A DNA stretch of 64,000 bases from Zygnema cylindricum (Eukaryota > Streptophyta > Zygnematophyceae > Zygnematales > Zygnemataceae), in the NCBI GenBank assembly GCA_037447655.1, contig JBBHKE010002268.1:170398-234397 (forward strand), in the 5' to 3' direction. This document shows positions 60,481 through 64,000 of the stretch, piece by piece. Below the pieces are notes generated by a model. It did not search any database. It was not told where the DNA came from and worked only from the letters and a program-made list of their open reading frames with translations. The stretch's first letter is position 1. Every line of letters starts with the position of its first letter. The translations under genes and the position numbers were made by a program.

Positions 60481-61561
60481 ACACTTATGTTTCCAAGGAA
60501 TCTCTTTCTCCTCCAAATTCTTTTCAAGGAGAATCTCCCCATCCTCCTCCTCAGAAGACTCGTCCTCCTCGTCTCTCCTTTCACTCGTGTGACCACAAGT
60601 GCCTTCTTCGTCCCTTCGCAAGAAACCCCTCCATGGTTTTCTTCGAGCCTCAGCTCCGACTGCTTCATGCAATCAGCTATCAAGTGTCCCGGCTTTTTGC
60701 AGAAATGGCAAAGACCCTTTGGAGGCCTGGGCTCTCCAAAATTGGTCCCCTTTGAAGCTGCTATTAGGCTTCTTTGGATCCTTCCTCCACCGGTCTGTTC
60801 CGGCAGCTAGAGCTTGAACGCTCTTCCCTCCTCTGCAGATCTCAATGGTGTTCTCCTGTACGAGTATCATTCTGACCACGGTGTTCCACTTCTAAGAACT
60901 ATCGTCCATTTCTTGCACTCGGTACACTATGTTTCATACTCCTCATGCAACTTCATGATGAGATTATTGACTTTTATCTTCATTATGCCTGTCCATCCGG
61001 CCCTCTCCATCTCTTTATAAAGGCAAGAGAGAACACTACTGTAATCTAACTCTTCCCTCCTTTGTTAGTGTAACTCCCCAACCTTTGTTCCACCAGTTGG
61101 AGCTTCTGAATGGTACCAGCTCTATAGATCTCCTCTAAAGTCATCCACAACTCCTCGGCCTTAAAGATGTGAAGATGAGAGGTCGCTAGAGCTTGAGTGA
61201 GGTGCCTTCCAATGAAATGCCTGGTATTCATGTTGGTGTATGCCCACATTTGAATATCGTTTTCCTCGGTCTTCACGACCATCGTTCATGGTGCCGTGGC
61301 AATAAGAGTAAGAGGTGTCTCTTTTCCTTTCATTTTTTCTGACACAATGTTGTCCCTATTGTCTGTCTCCTCCGTTGGACCAGATGCTGCTGATAAAAAC
61401 CTCATTCCATCAACCCCTGGTGGGGTCCCCTGAGATGGACGTTTCACTTTTCCACTGACAATATCCCAATATCGTTTTTCACACAATTCCCTTGTCAACA
61501 TGGATCCCCAGTAAATGAACCCAGATCCGTTCAAGATGGGCACCTTTGAGGGTGGGCCCAT
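60481..61561 (-). pseudogene. D gag
   Basis: From the primer-site ATG (61561) the frame 61286-61570 reads MGPPSKVPILNGSGFIYWGS, LCEKRYWDIVSGKVKRPSQG. Frame 61046-61282 has RHFIGRHLTQALATSHLHIF and GTIQKLQLVEQRLG. Frame 60673-60879 is the capsid end and KGSLPFLQKAGTLDS, a knuckle read in a shifted frame. The correct frame reads CHFCKKPGHLIADC, with ligands present. Frameshifts near 61284, 61010 and 60690. Confidence 0.75.
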
Positions 61562-61565
61562 AACC
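61551..61565 (-). other. primer-binding site of D
   Basis: Sense GGTTATGGGCCCACC, exact, immediately after LTR V; ATG 61561-61559 opens the gag frame. Confidence 0.85.
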
Positions 61566-62563
61566 TGCAATTCTGTGTCCCCTATTGGATCATTGAATTC
61601 AATAAGCTTCTAGATAACTTTTGGCTAGCCCTCTTTCAAACAGGATCTCTGCTACCTGAGCAGGTAAATAGATAATCTGACAGCACCCCTGTGCAGTCAG
61701 GACTCCCCTGAGTCCACAGCAAAAAGAATCACTCAAAATGCCCAACAAAGCAATTAATTGTCAAGTGGGAAAGATGCCAATATTTATACAAGCTTGTTGG
61801 GAGAGAGCCGATTACCTCCTCTATCCTCTAAGTTCTAAACCACTCTCTCAACCCCCATTTACAGATGTACGAACAAATCAGAAGACTGTTTAGTACAGAA
61901 AGGTACTAAGGCCGATGGACTTTCTGTACAGCTGGTGTACGACAAGGCCATGGAGGGAACGTCTGTCTCCTTCATACTTGTCCTTATGCTCCCCGGGATT
62001 CTCGCTTCCCAATGATATCTTGCCACGTGTCGAAAGGTTATGTCACATCCAAAAACCGCCAAGACAACCATTCCGGGATCCCGGCGATGATTGGGGCCGT
62101 CGAATCCAAACCGACTTTTAATGTTCGCCATTGAAAAAAACAAATGTTCGGTACATTTGTTTCGTGCACACTAAAACCCAACTAGTTCTTATGTCCGTAA
62201 TTTAGTATTTCGTTAATCGGATTAATGATGTAGGTAATGCTTAAATAGCTATCAAACCATATGTATCCTAACGGACTACAAGGACAGACCGGTAACAGCA
62301 GACGGCTACGCTTTGCTTTGTCGGTCGAAGGTTGAGGCCTGCCGGACTCAACCTTTTTGTTGAGAGTGACTTAGGTCACTCTTTAGTCCTGCCTATGGAG
62401 CAGAGGCAGCCACGGCTCCACCGCCCTCTCTTTCCTTCACTGACTACAACAAGTATAGAGGCTAGAGAGAGAAGGTGGAGGCAGACTGCCTATGCTTTTC
62501 TTTTAGCTATTTTAGCTACTTAATACCTAGAGAATACTTCCCCTAAATCTAGTGATTTCAACA
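61566..62563 (-). repeat. 5' LTR V of element D
   Basis: 998 bp, TGCAATTCTGTG ... GATTTCAACA. Hairpin GTACAGAAAG / CTTTCTGTAC (61893-61929), tRNA-like module (62283-62345, B box lacking one base compared with U), GGCAGCCACGGCTCC (62404). Partner of U; the pair is visibly diverged, so D is older than C. Confidence 0.85.
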
Positions 62564-62568
62564 ACAGT

Positions 62569-62808
62569 CACCTCTCTCTTTTAGAGTTTGTACAAATTGG
62601 CTTTTTTACTGCCTCATTAATTATCGCCTGGTTGGGCATTTTTAAAGATTTTTTTTCCAACAGACTCAAAGGAGTCCCAGCTGCACAGGGGTGCAGTCAT
62701 ATTTTCTGCTTGTCTACTTGGGTAGCAGTGGTTAGCATTAAATGTGGGTTAGTTAATAACTATCTAGAGGCTTCCTGAATTTAGGCCAATGGAGGACACA
62801 AAATTGCA
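62569..62808 (+). repeat. 5' LTR of element Y, part 2
   Basis: Resumes with CACCTCTCTCTTTTAGAG just upstream of the start region and runs through U5 (GACTCAAAGGAGTCC hairpin) to ATTGCA. Together with 50372-51101 it makes an LTR of about 970 bp. Confidence 0.8.
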
Positions 62809-62823
62809 AGTTATGGGCCCACC
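62809..62823 (+). other. primer-binding site of Y
   Basis: AGTTATGGGCCCACC: one mismatch (A for G) at the first position beside the LTR, the rest exact. Confidence 0.8.
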
Positions 62824-63740
62824 CTCTAAGGTGCCCATCCTCAATAGATCAGGGTGTATCTATTGGGAAGCCATGATGACAAGGGCTTTGTGTGAAAAAT
62901 GATACTGGGGTATTGTTAGTGGACAAGTGAAACGTCCACCTCAGGGAACACCACCAGGATTTGGTGGAATAAGGTTTTTTGTAGCAACATCTCCTGCAGC
63001 AGAGAAAGCAGATGATGGGGATAGCCGTGGATCCGAAAAAGGGAAAGAAAATGAGACACCTCTTACTCCTATTGCTCCTATTCCAACGACACCCGGAGCG
63101 GCGATCGTGAAGACCGTGGAGACCGATACTCAAATGTGGGAAGACACCAACATGGCTGCCAAGAACTTAATTTTGAGACAGTTCATACACGCTTTGGCAA
63201 CTCCCCACCTTCACGTTTAAAAGGCCGAGGAGTTGTGGGTGAGTTTGATAGAGATCTATAGAGCTAGTACAATTCATGAGATCAAGTTGGCAGAGCAAAA
63301 GTTAGGAAATTATACTTACAAAGGGGGAAAGATGTAAGACTTATGTAATGATCTTTCTTGTTTGTATATGGAGATGGAGAGTGTCGATGGACAGGTATAA
63401 TGAAAATGAAGGTTAACTCTCTCACCATGAAGTTACCGGACGAGTATGACAAAAAAAGTGTGCAGAGTACAAGAAATGATTGATAGTTCATGGAAGTGGA
63501 ATACAGTGGTCCTCATGATACTTATGCAAGAGAACACGATTGAAATTAAAAGAGGAGGAAAGAGCATTCAAGCTCTAGCCGCCGGAGGGGACAAATCGAA
63601 ACCGGACCCAAAAAAACCATACAAAGGAGAAAGAGTTCAGCTTGGAGGACCGAGGCCCCAAAAGCTCATATGTCATTTTTGCAAAAAGCCGGGACTCTTT
63701 ATCGCGGATTTTGTCAAGCTATCGAAGCACAGGCTCTAAG
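62813..63740 (+). pseudogene. Y gag
   Basis: MGPPSKVPILNRSGCIYWEA, LCEK followed by a stop and YWGIVSGQVKRPPQGTPPGF. Frame 62927-63220 has NLILRQFIHALATPHLHV followed by a stop and KAEELWVSLIEIYRA. Later KGGKM, stop, DLCNDLSCLYMEMESV. Nucleocapsid CHFCKKPGLFIADF has lost its His and last Cys. Confidence 0.8.
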
Positions 63741-64000
63741 AGAACCATGGAAGGGTTTTTTCCGGAAGGAAGAAAAATGCACTTTTGGTCACAAAGGTGA
63801 CAAAAGAGACCGAGGACAAGTCCTCTGAGGAGGATGGGGTTTTTTTTCTTGACGAGAGTCTGGAGGAGAAGGAGATCCCTCGGAGACAGAAGTGTGCCCT
63901 TAGAGCAATTCAAGAAGTTCCACAAGAAGGATGGATCATCGACTCAGGTGCATCCATGCATATGTGACTTGACTAGGACCTCTTCAGTAAGCTAAGGAAA
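63741..64000 (+). pseudogene. Y protease N-terminal part
   Basis: Frame 63785-63967: acidic spacer, RRQKCALRAIQEVPQEGWII, then an intact DSGASMHM followed directly by a stop where Cys is expected. The sequence runs to LFSKLRK at the window edge. Confidence 0.8.

Larger units (their letters stand above)
51102..62563 (-). mobile_element. copia element D, near full length, carrying nested C and X
   Basis: LTRs U (left, 3') and V (right, 5') of about 1000 bp each flank gag, protease, integrase, RT and RNase H on the minus strand. Flanking GCAGT (51097-51101) and ACAGT (62564-62568) are the target duplication with one change. It sits in the 5' LTR of Y. C is inserted in its RT/RNase H, X in its 3' LTR. 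Confidence 0.85.
62809..64000 (+). mobile_element. copia element Y, internal 5' part (continues past window)
   Basis: Primer site, gag, zinc knuckle and protease start in order. The element runs off the right edge. Confidence 0.8.

Overview
This is a eukaryotic nuclear window made almost entirely of Ty1/copia LTR retrotransposons at different stages of decay. One intron-rich host gene sits in the middle. Long introns, canonical GT-AG splice sites, CT/AG-rich tracts, G-box (CACGTG) motifs in the LTR promoters, and a primer site matching a plant-type initiator tRNA-Met suggest a plant-lineage or algal genome. Taxonomy cannot be settled from the sequence. No rRNA, CRISPR array, bacterial operon or convincing functional tRNA gene was seen.

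Left block (1-31 kb). The retained order is: A (minus, a second copia family, LTR 1069-1928), B (plus, 4206-8956), E (minus, 8957-12963), F (plus, 12964-18082), G (minus, 18083-21758), H (minus RT fragment) and I (minus, 22857-31049, target duplication TACAC). I carries a nested solo LTR, J (duplication TCTCC). B, E, G and H all lack their left halves, and F lacks the front of its 5' LTR. One deletion joining A to B near 4205 in a nest H>G>F>E>B would explain this.

Middle block (31-42.4 kb). The only host gene I can support is a nine-exon, 585-residue secreted type-B carboxylesterase on the minus strand (33547-39062). All splice phases fit and the Ser-Glu-His triad is present. Its introns hold AG microsatellites, a 15-bp minisatellite and ACAATGTCAC-like repeats. 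The flanks are rich in GTAC and carry a foldback/MITE-like element (42119-42341).

Right block (42.5-64 kb). A 5' LTR (L) is interrupted by a solo LTR (M, duplication ACCTT). It is followed by LTR fragments O and P, a deletion derivative Q, and a nest S>Y>D>(C and X). C (53497-57863) is complete: 1193-bp LTRs differing at about five positions, duplication ATAAA, and one long open gag ORF with only remnants of pol. It looks like a recently moved non-autonomous TR-GAG-type element.

Shared family features that may be undescribed: (1) the primer-binding site GGTTATGGGCCCACC matches the anticodon arm of tRNA-iMet, and its ATG is in frame with Gag; (2) U3 carries an antisense tRNA-like module with A/B-box-like motifs; (3) a hairpin upstream of the CCAAT and TATA boxes has covarying arms, including a paired change between the two LTRs of element D; (4) the LTRs share a GGCAGCCATGGCTGCC-type palindrome.
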